This document shows, one piece after another, positions 8,845-16,864 of a stretch of DNA of 64,000 bases. Position numbers and translations under genes: made by a program. The DNA is taken from contig NZ_VTFV01000002.1 in assembly GCF_009192745.1 (NCBI RefSeq), forward strand, positions 620,001-684,000. The letters run 5' to 3'. Position 1 is the stretch's first letter. Each line of letters starts with the position of its first letter. Source of the DNA: Arthrobacter citreus. Its GTDB lineage: Bacteria > Actinomycetota > Actinomycetes > Actinomycetales > Micrococcaceae. The notes under the pieces are model-generated. The model searched no databases and was not told the DNA's origin. It saw nothing but the letters and a program-made list of their open reading frames with translations.

Positions 8845-9636
8845 GTGACCCCCAAAGTAAACGAGACAGCCCGACACCTGGCAGGCGTTCTCCGCCGGTA
8901 CGTTACGGAAGCGGCGTCCCGTTACCGCACACCCGGCAAGCACGCCGGTCCTGAAGCCGGCAGCCGGTTTGTCCTCTCCCCCCAGATGCAGGACCTCCTT
9001 CGGCGTGCCCGCGCGTACAGCACCCCCGCACGCAAGACGGCGGCACTCGGAACCGGCGCGTCCCTGCTGCTCAGCGGAATGGTATTTGGCGTGGCCGAAG
9101 CAGCAACCCTGGATGCGCCCGAAACGGTTTCCGAGCGGCAGCTGGTCAATACCCGGCCGCTTGCCGATGAGCAGCAGGCGGAAGCGGAAGCGCCCGTCGA
9201 GGACGGCACCGGCTCCACTGCCCCCGTTGCCGAAGAAACACCTGCCAAGCCTCCCGTCCCGGTGGATGGCATGGTCATCACCTCTCCTTTCGGATGGCGG
9301 ATCAACCCCATGACCGGGTATGGACAGGAATGGCACACCGGCACCGATTTCCGCGGCGCGCTGGGCGCTGAAGTGCGCTCCGCCCGGGGCGGAACCGTGG
9401 TCGAAGCCGGCTGGCACACCAACGGAGGCGGCGGGCTGCGCATCGTCGTCGATCACGGTGACGGGGTCCAGACCACCTACAACCACCTGAATGACATTTG
9501 GGTCGAGCCCGGCCAGGCCGTCGGGGAGGGCGAGGTGATTGGGGCCGTGGGCAGCACCGGAAACTCCACCGGACCGCACCTGCACTTTGAAGTCCTTGTC
9601 CACGGCGAGTACATCGACCCCATGACCTGGCTCTAG
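8845..9636 (+). CDS. M23 family metalloendopeptidase, membrane-anchored
   Basis: Lysostaphin/LytM-type peptidoglycan peptidase of 263 residues. The start is set at the GTG at 8845, with GGAGG at 8836-8840 just 4 nt upstream; an in-frame TTG at 8737 has no comparable site. A basic region precedes one hydrophobic segment (about 'GTGASLLLSGMVFGVAEAA'), then an acidic, proline-rich linker. The M23 domain follows: the first zinc ligands in 'WHTGTDFRG' and the HLHFE motif near the C-terminus. It is expected to act outside the membrane on wall cross-bridges. An insertion of unknown extent upstream cannot be excluded. It ends at a strong terminator. Confidence 0.88.
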   Translation: MTPKVNETARHLAGVLRRYVTEAASRYRTPGKHAGPEAGSRFVLSPQMQDLLRRARAYSTPARKTAALGTGASLLLSGMVFGVAEAATLDAPETVSERQLVNTRPLADEQQAEAEAPVEDGTGSTAPVAEETPAKPPVPVDGMVITSPFGWRINPMTGYGQEWHTGTDFRGALGAEVRSARGGTVVEAGWHTNGGGGLRIVVDHGDGVQTTYNHLNDIWVEPGQAVGEGEVIGAVGSTGNSTGPHLHFEVLVHGEYIDPMTWL

Positions 9637-9641
9637 TGCAC

Positions 9642-9681
9642 AAACGCAATCAGCCCCCGCATGGCGGGGGCTGATGCGTTT
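9642..9681. terminator. Bidirectional terminator
   Basis: A 12-bp perfect stem (ATCAGCCCCCGC against GCGGGGGCTGAT, loop ATG) is extended by AAACGC/GCGTTT with one bulged A. It separates the M23 gene from the convergent lipid kinase. Confidence 0.88.
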
Positions 9682-9696
9682 AACCGTCAGAAGGGA

Positions 9697-10689
9697 CTAC
9701 GGCTCCGGATTGGTGAGGATCGCCGGATCCTTCTTTCCGTGCGGCATCCTGATCCGCAGGGCGCCCGGATCAACCCGCAGCGAGAGGCGCGTGGCGCTGC
9801 CCAGGTGGTCGCCGTCCATTTCGAAATCCTGCGGGGTGTCGGCCCAGATATCGGCGCTGCGGCACTGGAAATACTCCACGGCCGTTCCCCGGCCCTTGCC
9901 GCGGCGCAGCAGCCCGGCAACAACCGACAGCCAGCCCAGGCTGCCCTTCGGGGCCATGGTCATGATGTCCAGCAAGCCGTCGTCGATCTTCGCACCGGGG
10001 AAAACCTCCAGGCCACCCATGATCTTGCCGCAGTTTCCGCCCATGACGCTGCGCAGCCGTCGGGAGAACGGCTTGCCGCCGTCAATCGAAATCATTGTCT
10101 TCACCGGTTTGCCGGGAAGGTTCCGGATGCCTGCGTCCACGTAGGCCAGCCAGCCCACCCTGTCCTTCAGGGCGGTATTCGTGTCCCCCATCATCACGGC
10201 GTCGTATCCAAGCCCGGCCATGACCAGGAAGATGTCGCTGTCCACCGCCTCGTCCACCTTTACGTGGACTACATCGATGCGGCGCTCGGTTCCGCGAAGC
10301 GCCGTGCGGATGGCAGCCTCAGGGTCGTCCACCGGAACATCCAGGTTCCGGGCCAGCAGGTTGCCGGTGCCCAGCGGCAGCAGCCCCAGCGGAGTGTTCG
10401 TCCCGGCCAGCTCCGCAGCCACGCATCGAACGGTGCCGTCGCCGCCGGCGGCGATGACGACGTCGGCTCCCTCTTCCAGGGCCCGGCGTGCCATGCCGTG
10501 GCCCGGGTCGTCTGCCTCAGTCTCCAGCCACAGCGGAGCGTCCCAGCCTTCGCCGGCACAGACTTCCTCCACTAGCGCGCGGATGTCCACGGCGGTCTTC
10601 TTGGTGGGATTGATGACGACGGCGGCGCGCCGCCCGGCATCGCGTGCGCCTGGTGCGGGCGCGTTCTGCGTCTGGGACTGGCTGGACAT
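9697..10689 (-). CDS. Diacylglycerol/lipid kinase family protein
   Basis: DagK_cat-domain protein of 330 residues. 'AVVINPTKK' lies near residue 25, the nucleotide-binding GGDGT motif at 82-86, and 'PLGLLPLGTGNLLARNL' follows. The C-terminal beta-sandwich typical of YegS/DgkB-like kinases contains 'EMDGDHLGSA'. The family phosphorylates diacylglycerol or related lipids at the inner membrane surface; the exact lipid cannot be read from sequence. The N-terminal 20 residues are low-complexity. It is divergent from the SGNH hydrolase across 83 nt. Confidence 0.88.
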   Translation of the reverse strand: MSSQSQTQNAPAPGARDAGRRAAVVINPTKKTAVDIRALVEEVCAGEGWDAPLWLETEADDPGHGMARRALEEGADVVIAAGGDGTVRCVAAELAGTNTPLGLLPLGTGNLLARNLDVPVDDPEAAIRTALRGTERRIDVVHVKVDEAVDSDIFLVMAGLGYDAVMMGDTNTALKDRVGWLAYVDAGIRNLPGKPVKTMISIDGGKPFSRRLRSVMGGNCGKIMGGLEVFPGAKIDDGLLDIMTMAPKGSLGWLSVVAGLLRRGKGRGTAVEYFQCRSADIWADTPQDFEMDGDHLGSATRLSLRVDPGALRIRMPHGKKDPAILTNPEP

Positions 10690-10772
10690 GGTGCCCTTCG
10701 ATCGACGGGAGTGTTCCGGCTCTGAGTCTAGACTGCCGCCCGGCCGACGGGGCGTAGAACGGCTTGTAGGCT

Positions 10773-11552
10773 GTGGGGGTGACTTTCTCGCAGCGATACG
10801 TGGCCCTTGGAGATTCCTTTACCGAAGGTGTGGGGGACTGGGATCCGTCCCGCCCCAACGGCGTCCGCGGCTGGGCTGACCGCGTGGCGGAGCAGCTGGC
10901 TTTGGCGGACCCCTCCTGGGGCTATGCCAACCTGGCCATCCGCGGAAAGAAGCTGCGCCAGGTTATCGATGAGCAGATCGAGCCGGCCCTGGAACTCGAG
11001 CCCACCCTCGTCAGCATCTATGCCGGCGGCAACGACATCCTGCGCCCCAAGGTGGATATCGACGCCATCGTGGCTGCCTATGATTCCGCGATTGGCCGCC
11101 TGCGCGCCTCCGGTGCGGCGGTGCTGGTGTTTACCGGGTTCGACTCGGGCCAGTCACCGATTTTCGGCCGGACTAGGGGCCGAACCGCCCTGTACAACGA
11201 GCTGGTGCGGGAATCCGCCGACGCACACGGTGCGATCCTGGTTGACTACTGGCGGCTGAAGGTCCTGCAGGATGAACGCTACTGGGATGTGGACCGGCTG
11301 CACATGTCTCCGGCCGGGCACATCCTCACGGCGAAGAAGGTCCTCGAGGTGCTGCGTGCCACCGATGCCCTGGATGTTCCTGAGCTGGATACCCTGCCCG
11401 CCCGTGACCGGATCCAGCGGCTGAAGCATGACGCCCGCTGGGCCCGGGAGTACCTCGGACCGTGGGTCAGCCGGCGCCTGCGCGGAGTGTCCTCCGGCGA
11501 CAACCTGAGTGCCCGTTTTCCTTCTCCGGTGCAGCTCACTCCGCAGGGCTAG
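10773..11552 (+). CDS. SGNH/GDSL-type hydrolase
   Basis: Esterase or lipase-like protein of 259 residues. It has all four SGNH blocks: GDSF with the nucleophile at Ser15, the glycine in 'YANLAIRGKK', GGND in 'IYAGGNDIL', and the catalytic D/H pair in DRLHMSPAGH. There is no signal peptide, so a cytoplasmic location is likely. The natural substrate is unknown; cell-envelope or acyl-ester hydrolysis is typical of the family. The start is a GTG at 10773; a second in-frame GTG lies 6 nt later. The C-terminal 60 residues carry an arginine-rich extension. Confidence 0.87.
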   Translation: MGVTFSQRYVALGDSFTEGVGDWDPSRPNGVRGWADRVAEQLALADPSWGYANLAIRGKKLRQVIDEQIEPALELEPTLVSIYAGGNDILRPKVDIDAIVAAYDSAIGRLRASGAAVLVFTGFDSGQSPIFGRTRGRTALYNELVRESADAHGAILVDYWRLKVLQDERYWDVDRLHMSPAGHILTAKKVLEVLRATDALDVPELDTLPARDRIQRLKHDARWAREYLGPWVSRRLRGVSSGDNLSARFPSPVQLTPQG

Positions 11553-11607
11553 GTGCTGCCCGCGGGACGGCGGAAAACGCGCGGCCTAGACCCTAAAAAT
11601 CATCCAC

Positions 11608-11623
11608 TGTGACGCACTTCACA
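11608..11623. promoter_or_regulatory. CRP/GlxR-type binding site
   Basis: TGTGACGCACTTCACA is a perfect TGTGA-N6-TCACA palindrome, the CRP family consensus. It lies 185 nt upstream of the ProP-like transporter start and 56 nt after the SGNH stop, in a locally AT-richer stretch. Carbon-status control of the transporter is the natural inference. Confidence 0.65.
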
Positions 11624-11807
11624 ATTTATTCGAAACCCCGCATGGATAGTGGCAACTACCGGCGCCGCCTCATGTTCGCATAGGGATAAGTACCCTTACG
11701 ATTCGGGAAAAGCGGCCTTCTTTTCTAAACTTGTGGGTCTGCCGGCTTGGGGCCGGCACAGGGATGCAATTGCCCTACGCAGATGACCTCTAGAGAAAAA
11801 GGCCCAA

Positions 11808-13382
11808 ATGCAGCAAGAAGCACCTGATTCGAGCACCGCTCCGCCCGGTTCACTCCCGGGCACCGCGCCGCGCAAACCGAAGCGGAATCCGCTTCGCCGC
11901 CGTCGCCTTGAGGTGGAAGACGTAAACGTGGTCGACCACGCCATGATGAAAAAAGCCGTCGGCGGCACCGTAGTCGGCAACACCATGGAATGGTTCGACA
12001 TTGGCGTCTACGGCTATCTCGCCGTCACCATGGGCGCAGTTTTCCTTTCCGACGCCGACCCGGCCTCCCAGCTGCTGTTCAGCCTGGGCGTGTTCGCGGC
12101 AACCTTTGTTGCCCGCCCCCTTGGCGGCGTGATCTTTGGCCGCATTGGCGACCGGATCGGCCGCCAGAAGACGCTGGCCACCACACTGATCCTCATGGCT
12201 GCGTCCACCTTCGCGATCGGCCTGCTGCCGGGCTATGCGCAGATCGGCATGGCTGCTCCGGTGCTGCTGGTCGCAATGAAGCTGCTGCAGGGCTTCAGCA
12301 CCGGCGGGGAATATGCCGGTGCCACCACCTTTGTCTCCGAGTACGCCCCTGACAAGCGCCGCGGATTCCTGGCCAGCATCCTGGACCTCGGCAGCTACAT
12401 GGGCTTCGCCCTCGGCGCACTGACGGTATCCACTCTCCAGCTGACCCTCAGTGAAGAAACCATGCTCGACTGGGGCTGGCGCATCCCGTTCCTCATTGCC
12501 GGACCGCTGGGTGCCATTGCGATTTACTTCCGCCTGAAGATCGAGGAATCCCCGGCCTTCCAGGCAACCCTGGACGCGCAGGAAGAGCAAGCTGCTTCCG
12601 CTGCGGGCAAGGAGCTTGATAAGGACGACGTCGCCCAGGGAACCTTCGGAATCTTCCGGACGTACTGGCGGCCAATCGTGCTGGCCATGGTCCTGGTGGC
12701 CGCGGCCAACACGGTCGGCTACGCCCTGACCTCTTATATGCCTTCCTACCTGACGGATTCGAAGGGCTACGATCCGCTCCACGGCACACTGCTGACCATT
12801 CCCGTACTGGTCATCATGGCGCTGTGCATCCCGCTCACGGGACGGCTCTCGGACCGGATCGGCCGCCGCCCGGTGCTCTGGATGGGTGCCGGCTCCACGA
12901 TCGTGCTGGCCATCCCCGCGTTTGTGCTCATCGACCAGGGGCCCATCTGGACCACCCTGCTGGGCCTGGGGCTGCTGGCCATACCGGTGACGTTCTACGT
13001 CGCGAACCTCGCTTCGGCATTGCCGGCGCTCTTCCCCACGGCCAGCCGTTACGGTGCCATGGGTATTGCCTACAACTTTGCCGTGGCTATCTTCGGCGGC
13101 ACCGCTCCGCTGATCATGCAGGGCCTGATTACCCTCACCGGCAATGACATGATGCCGGCCTACTACCTGATGGTTACGTCCGCCATCGGCGCCGTCGCCA
13201 TCGGCATCATGAAGGAATCCGCCAAGCGGCCCATGCCTGGCTCCATGCCCAGCGTGGCCACTGAAGAGGAGGCCCGCGAGCTGGTTGCGACCCAGGACGA
13301 GAACCCGTTGCTGGATCTGGACTCCCTGCCGTTCGACTCGGCCGGGGCGGCTGGAGTGGATGACCGCCAGCCGGCCGGCTAG
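11808..13382 (+). CDS. MFS transporter, metabolite:H+ symporter family (ProP-like)
   Basis: Major facilitator of 524 residues with 12 predicted membrane segments. The MHS family signatures are clear: 'NTMEWFDIGVYGYLA' in segment 1, 'RPLGGVIFGRIGDRIGRQKTL' between segments 2 and 3, and 'QGFSTGGEYAGATTFVSEYAP' around segment 4. ProP-like members take up proline, betaine and related osmolytes or dicarboxylates with protons; the substrate here is not determinable. About 45 hydrophilic residues precede segment 1 and about 50 acidic residues follow segment 12. A 184-nt leader separates it from the CRP-type site. Confidence 0.88.
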   Translation: MQQEAPDSSTAPPGSLPGTAPRKPKRNPLRRRRLEVEDVNVVDHAMMKKAVGGTVVGNTMEWFDIGVYGYLAVTMGAVFLSDADPASQLLFSLGVFAATFVARPLGGVIFGRIGDRIGRQKTLATTLILMAASTFAIGLLPGYAQIGMAAPVLLVAMKLLQGFSTGGEYAGATTFVSEYAPDKRRGFLASILDLGSYMGFALGALTVSTLQLTLSEETMLDWGWRIPFLIAGPLGAIAIYFRLKIEESPAFQATLDAQEEQAASAAGKELDKDDVAQGTFGIFRTYWRPIVLAMVLVAAANTVGYALTSYMPSYLTDSKGYDPLHGTLLTIPVLVIMALCIPLTGRLSDRIGRRPVLWMGAGSTIVLAIPAFVLIDQGPIWTTLLGLGLLAIPVTFYVANLASALPALFPTASRYGAMGIAYNFAVAIFGGTAPLIMQGLITLTGNDMMPAYYLMVTSAIGAVAIGIMKESAKRPMPGSMPSVATEEEARELVATQDENPLLDLDSLPFDSAGAAGVDDRQPAG

Positions 13383-13392
13383 CCCCTGCCCG

Positions 13393-13456
13393 CCGCCGAA
13401 AGGTCAGCTGGGGCCCTTTTCCGTGCTGGTAAGGACCCCAACTGGCCTTTGGGCGG
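13393..13456. repeat. Imperfect intergenic palindrome (possible family member 4)
   Basis: Two 26-nt arms (13393-13418 and 13431-13456) pair with three mismatches and one G-U around a 12-nt loop. The right arm contains AACTGGCCT, which is also found in the palindrome at 4397-4452. It lies just after the transporter stop and before the MarR gene. Confidence 0.6.
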
Positions 13457-13494
13457 AGGCTTGAAGGCTCAAGTGACGTGAGAGAATTACCCCC

Positions 13495-13995
13495 ATGACC
13501 GAACAGCAGTCCGGCCCGTGGCTTACCCCGCAGGAGCGCAGCGCATGGCTGGCGCTCTATGCCGTGGCCACGCGGCTGCCGGGGACCCTCGACGCCGATC
13601 TCTTCCGCCGGGCGCGGATCACTCTCTTCGATTACCACGTACTGGCCATGACATCGGAGGCCGAGGGCCAGCAGCTGGCCATGAGCGAACTTGCCTCACG
13701 CTCCAACGCTTCCCTCTCCCGCCTCTCGCACGTAGTGAAGAAACTCGAGGCGCGCGGCTGGATGCGCCGCTTCCCTTCCCCGGCAGACGCCCGGGTGACG
13801 ACGGCGGCACTCACGGAAGAGGGCATGGCAGCGCTGGTCGAACTCGCTCCCGGGCACGTTCAAACAGTCCGCGAAGCGGTCTTCGACGCCTTGGATGACC
13901 AGGACGTGGCAGACCTGACCCGGATTGGCACGAAAATCCTGACCCTGCTCGATCCGGCCTCGGACCGTCCGGGCGCCCCGACCAAAGGAACCTGA
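13495..13995 (+). CDS. MarR family transcriptional regulator
   Basis: Winged-helix regulator of 166 residues: N-terminal dimerisation helix, HTH with 'LAMSELASRSNASLSRLSHVVKKLEARGWMRR', and the wing 'SPADARVTTAALTEEG', the classic MarR D-x-R wing motif. The family usually represses its own operon and releases DNA on binding a phenolic or other small ligand. The stop TGA lies directly against the ATG of the GlgC-like gene, with no spacer, so the two are probably cotranscribed and translationally coupled. No obvious operator palindrome was identified other than the 13393-13456 repeat. Confidence 0.88.
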   Translation: MTEQQSGPWLTPQERSAWLALYAVATRLPGTLDADLFRRARITLFDYHVLAMTSEAEGQQLAMSELASRSNASLSRLSHVVKKLEARGWMRRFPSPADARVTTAALTEEGMAALVELAPGHVQTVREAVFDALDDQDVADLTRIGTKILTLLDPASDRPGAPTKGT

Positions 13996-15141
13996 ATGCG
14001 CCAGCCGCGGATACTGACCATCATCCTTGCCGGAGGTTCCGGCGGAAGGCTCGGGAGCCTCACGGATACCCGCGCCAAGCCGGCCATGCCGGTGGGCGGT
14101 TCCTACAGGCTGATCGATATCCCGCTTTCGAACCTGCACAACTCCGGTCTCAGCGATGTGTGGATCGTTGAGCAGTACGAGCCGAAGTCCCTGAACGACC
14201 ACCTGGTCAGCGGGCGTCCCTGGGACCTGGACCGCACCAACGGCGGGCTGCGGGTGCTGCCGCCGTACCAGGGGTCGGAGGGGGAAGGATTCGCCGAGGG
14301 CAATGCAGATGCCCTGTACCGCCAGGTCGACTACATCCGCGAATATGATCCGGACCTGGTCCTAGTGCTCAGCGCGGACCACCTGTACAGGCTCGATTAC
14401 CGCGATGTCATCGCGGCGCACACCTCCGCCGGGGCGGCGCTGACCGTGGTGAGCTACCGGATTAACAACGAGCCGTCCGAACACGGTGTCCTGGAAGTGG
14501 AGAACGGCACGGTCACCGGATTCGAGTACAAGCCGGAAAAGCCCAAGTCGGACCTGATCGCTGCGGAGATCTTCCTCTACGACGCCGAGGTGCTGCTGCG
14601 CAGCCTGGAAGAACTCATGGAACGCGACGGCAAGCTGGAAGACTACGGCGACCAGCTCCTGCCCTACCTGGTGGAGCGGGAAAAGGTCATCGAACACCGG
14701 TTGGACGGGTACTGGCGGGACATGGGAACCCCGGACAGCTACCACCAGGCGCATATGGACCTGCTTGACGGACACGGCCTGGTCTTTGATGACCCGGCGT
14801 GGCCGATCCTCTCCGCCACTCCGCGCCGCCTCCCCGCCTTCGTGGGTGCCTCGGCACAGGTGGAAACCAGCCTCCTTGCTCCCGGTTCGCGGGTGGACGG
14901 CCAGGTCACCCGCAGCGTAGTGGGACCGGACTGCCACATTGAACCCGGTGCCGAGGTCCACGGCTGTGTGCTGCTGGACGGCGTGCGCGTCATCACCGGT
15001 GCCCGGCTGCGGAACATGGTGGTGGATTCGGGTGCAGTGGTGGGAGGCGCAACCGACCTGGACGGCGCCAAAGAGGACCCGGAAACCGGGATCGCCGTCG
15101 TGACCGCCGCCGGAGCGCTGGAGAAGCCCTCCGCTGATTAG
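13996..15141 (+). CDS. Glucose-1-phosphate adenylyltransferase family protein (GlgC-like)
   Basis: Nucleotidyltransferase of 381 residues with the GlgC fingerprint: LAGGSGGRL (residues 11-19), TRAKPAMPVGGSYRLIDIPLSN, 'FAEGNADALYRQVDYI', and the catalytic 'LSADHLYRLDY'. 'GYWRDMGTPDSYHQAHMDLL' precedes a left-handed beta-helix C-terminus. It is shorter than ordinary bacterial GlgC (about 410-430) and differs in the N-terminal loop (RLGSLT instead of RLxPLT). It may therefore be the actinobacterial GlgC paralogue rather than the main glycogen enzyme. No glgA or glgB is adjacent. It starts immediately after the MarR stop. Confidence 0.82.
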   Translation: MRQPRILTIILAGGSGGRLGSLTDTRAKPAMPVGGSYRLIDIPLSNLHNSGLSDVWIVEQYEPKSLNDHLVSGRPWDLDRTNGGLRVLPPYQGSEGEGFAEGNADALYRQVDYIREYDPDLVLVLSADHLYRLDYRDVIAAHTSAGAALTVVSYRINNEPSEHGVLEVENGTVTGFEYKPEKPKSDLIAAEIFLYDAEVLLRSLEELMERDGKLEDYGDQLLPYLVEREKVIEHRLDGYWRDMGTPDSYHQAHMDLLDGHGLVFDDPAWPILSATPRRLPAFVGASAQVETSLLAPGSRVDGQVTRSVVGPDCHIEPGAEVHGCVLLDGVRVITGARLRNMVVDSGAVVGGATDLDGAKEDPETGIAVVTAAGALEKPSAD

Positions 15142-15495
15142 CCGGTTTGGATCAGGGCCCTGCACCGTTTAGGATAGGAAGGCGTTAAGTCGCGCCCATG
15201 ATCTGGTTTGGCCCCGCAAGGGTACGGACCAGGGCATTTGCGTGGCCGCCCGTATAAACCTAGAATTGAAGGCTGTCGCAGCGGATTGCTGCTGTGGCTG
15301 CCCGAACTTCACCGTCTTCCCCGCGGCGAGGCACTTCGGCTGGATCTCACCCCGCCAGGTCAACCTCCGGAAAGTCGCAGTAATAACGGTGTCAAAACTG
15401 GTGGCGGGACGCTCTTTATTGCAGGTGCCATGGCGGCATCGCCTGGTGCTTGTTTTTTGAGGACCGTCATATTTACTACAACTGGAGGAGAGATC
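15142..15495 (+). other. 354-nt leader region before rpmB
   Basis: No convincing gene. Open frames here (for example 15242-15460) have neither a ribosome-binding site nor protein-like composition. A weak hairpin (CAGGTGCC at 15422-15429 against GGCA/CCTG ending at 15445) precedes a T6 run at 15453-15458, a possible attenuator. I found no Zur-type palindrome (TGAAAA-like). AGGAG-type Shine-Dalgarno sequence precedes rpmB at 15484-15492. Confidence 0.4.
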
Positions 15496-15732
15496 ATGGC
15501 AGCTTACTGCCAGGTAACCGGAGCTGTTCCCGGCTTTGGTCACAGCATTTCGCACTCGCACCGCCGCAACAAGCGTCGGTTCGACCCGAATATTCAGAAG
15601 AAGCGCTACTGGGTTCCGTCCCTGCGCCGCAACGTGACGCTGCAGGTTTCTGCACGCGGCATCAAGACGATCGACGTCCGCGGCATTGACGCAGTCGTCA
15701 CCGAACTCCTCGCGAAGGGTGTGAAGCTCTAG
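15496..15732 (+). CDS. rpmB: 50S ribosomal protein L28 (cysteine-poor form)
   Basis: L28 of 78 residues, starting [20 protein letters not shown] from residue 5 and followed by '[15 protein letters not shown]'. It resembles the L28 type that lacks the zinc ribbon: only one cysteine remains. The start at 15496 has GGAGGAG upstream; the same frame is open for 22 codons from an ATG at 15430, which I reject because the strong ribosome-binding site serves 15496. It is the first gene of rpmB-rpmG-rpsN, and its stop overlaps the rpmG GTG by 1 nt. In mycobacteria and streptomycetes such C-minus proteins form zinc-starvation operons. Confidence 0.95.
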   Translation: MAAYCQVTGAVPGFGHSISHSHRRNKRRFDPNIQKKRYWVPSLRRNVTLQVSARGIKTIDVRGIDAVVTELLAKGVKL

Positions 15733-15899
15733 TGGCTAAGGATAAGGACGTTCGTCCGATCATCAAGCTGAAGTCGACCGCCGGCACCGGGTACACCTAC
15801 GTGACCCGCAAGAACCGTCGTAACGACCCGGACCGCATGGTTCTGAAGAAGTACGACCCCAAGATCCGCCAGCACGTCGAATTCCGTGAGGAGCGCTAA
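15732..15899 (+). CDS. rpmG: 50S ribosomal protein L33 (cysteine-free form)
   Basis: L33 of 55 residues. The conserved core [23 protein letters not shown] is recognisable, but all four cysteines of the zinc-binding form are replaced (for example [10 protein letters not shown] where the C-plus form has KKYCPxCxxH). The start is the GTG at 15732, sharing one base with the rpmB stop. rpsN begins 2 nt after its stop. It is a component of the large subunit near the E site. It is too short for most ORF length cut-offs but is unambiguous. Confidence 0.95.
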   Translation: MAKDKDVRPIIKLKSTAGTGYTYVTRKNRRNDPDRMVLKKYDPKIRQHVEFREER

Positions 15900-15901
15900 G
15901 A

Positions 15902-16207
15902 ATGGCAAAGAAGTCCAAGATTGCCCGCAACGAGCAGCGCAAGGTTGTTGTTGAGCGCTACGCTGCCAAGCGCCTCGAACTGAAGAAGACCCTGGTCGAC
16001 CCGAACGCGACTGACGAAGCACGCGAAGCAGCACGCCTCGGCCTGCAGAAGCTTCCCCGCAACGCTTCTCCGGTCCGCCTGCGCAACCGCGACCAGATCG
16101 ACGGCCGCCCCCGGGGTACCCTCCAGAAGTTCGGTATCTCCCGCGTGCGTTTCCGCGATATGGCTCACGCCGGCGAACTGCCCGGCATCAAGAAGTCCAG
16201 CTGGTAA
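15902..16207 (+). CDS. rpsN: 30S ribosomal protein S14 (long, cysteine-free form)
   Basis: S14 of 101 residues, the long C-minus type, with '[13 protein letters not shown]' at the start and '[22 protein letters not shown]' and '[20 protein letters not shown]' at the end. The short zinc-binding S14 (61 residues, CxxC-CxxC) has a different shape. It binds 16S rRNA in the head of the small subunit. It is last in the three-gene ribosomal cluster and is followed by a strong intrinsic terminator. No rpsR copy follows, unlike the mycobacterial four-gene zinc-starvation operon. Confidence 0.95.
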   Translation: MAKKSKIARNEQRKVVVERYAAKRLELKKTLVDPNATDEAREAARLGLQKLPRNASPVRLRNRDQIDGRPRGTLQKFGISRVRFRDMAHAGELPGIKKSSW

Positions 16208-16226
16208 GCTCCGCTTTCCACGCCTG

Positions 16227-16262
16227 AAAAGGGCGGCAACCCCTCCGGTTGCCGCCCTTTTT
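16227..16262 (+). terminator. Intrinsic terminator of rpmB-rpmG-rpsN
   Basis: GGGCGGCAACC (16231-16241), loop CCTCC, then GGTTGCCGCCC and T5; the preceding AAAA can extend the stem. Confidence 0.92.
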
Positions 16263-16327
16263 GCATACCCGCGAGTTCTCCGCATCCAAAACAGCACGGA
16301 TTTTGCCCAAAAACCCGAAAAATCCGC

Positions 16328-16344
16328 GAAAACCCGCGGTTTTC
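16328..16344. promoter_or_regulatory. Inverted repeat upstream of HU gene
   Basis: GAAAACC-CGC-GGTTTTC, a perfect 7-bp inverted repeat in an A/T-tract-rich stretch 100 nt before the HU start. It could be an operator or part of the promoter region. The function is unknown. Confidence 0.4.
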
Positions 16345-16443
16345 AGCGTGATTTAGGCTTCTAAGCTGGTAAGTTTTCGAACAGAGGCGGTTACGCATCC
16401 GTGAACCGCTCGCGCTAAACACCAGAGTCCAGGAGGACATAAA

Positions 16444-16728
16444 TTGGCTATGAACCGCAGTGAACTTGTTGCCGCTGTCGCAGAGAAGTCCGGCAACAGC
16501 CAGACCGCCGTTAACGGCGTGCTCGATGCTGTCTTCGACATCTTCGCCACTTCCGTTGCCAACGGCGAGAAGATCACCATCCCGGGCTGGCTTGCTGTTG
16601 AGCGCACCGACCGTGCAGCTCGCCAGGGCCGCAACCCGCAGACCGGCGAAACCATTCAGATCCCGGCCGGCCACAGCGTCAAGCTGACCGCAGGCTCCAA
16701 GCTGAAGGCTGCTGTCGCCAAGAAGTAG
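16444..16728 (+). CDS. hup: HU family nucleoid-associated protein
   Basis: HU of 94 residues: 'MNRSELVAAVAEKSG' helices, the strand 'GEKITIPGWLAVERTDRAARQGRNPQTGETIQIPAG' forming the DNA-minor-groove arms, and 'KAAVAKK' at the end. It bends and compacts DNA. The start is taken as the TTG at 16444, because AGGAGG (16431-16436) is 7 nt from it; the ATG at 16450 would be 13 nt away. It lacks the long lysine-rich tail of mycobacterial HupB. It is monocistronic and closed by a terminator at 16743-16776. Confidence 0.95.
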   Translation: MAMNRSELVAAVAEKSGNSQTAVNGVLDAVFDIFATSVANGEKITIPGWLAVERTDRAARQGRNPQTGETIQIPAGHSVKLTAGSKLKAAVAKK

Positions 16729-16742
16729 TATTTTCGCTTTCC

Positions 16743-16776
16743 CGAAGGGCCGGTACCGGATGGTGCCGGCCCTTCG
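16743..16776 (+). terminator. Terminator after HU gene
   Basis: CGAAGGGCCGGTACC pairs with GGTGCCGGCCCTTCG through one G-U, loop GGAT. There is no long U-tract but the stem is very stable. Confidence 0.75.
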
Positions 16777-16864
16777 TGTCCCCGGGCCCGGCGGGCGGTT
16801 TGCTCCCTCCCGCCCTGGTCCAAAGAGCGGCCGTGATTGGCCCAATTTTTACAAGGGGTAGAGA

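Noticed and set aside
15242-15460. 72-codon frame in the rpmB leader
   Set aside because: No ribosome-binding site, odd cysteine cluster, no resemblance to a known leader peptide.
15142-15495. Zur-binding palindrome upstream of rpmB
   Set aside because: I looked for a TGAAAA-N-TTTTCA-like site and found none.
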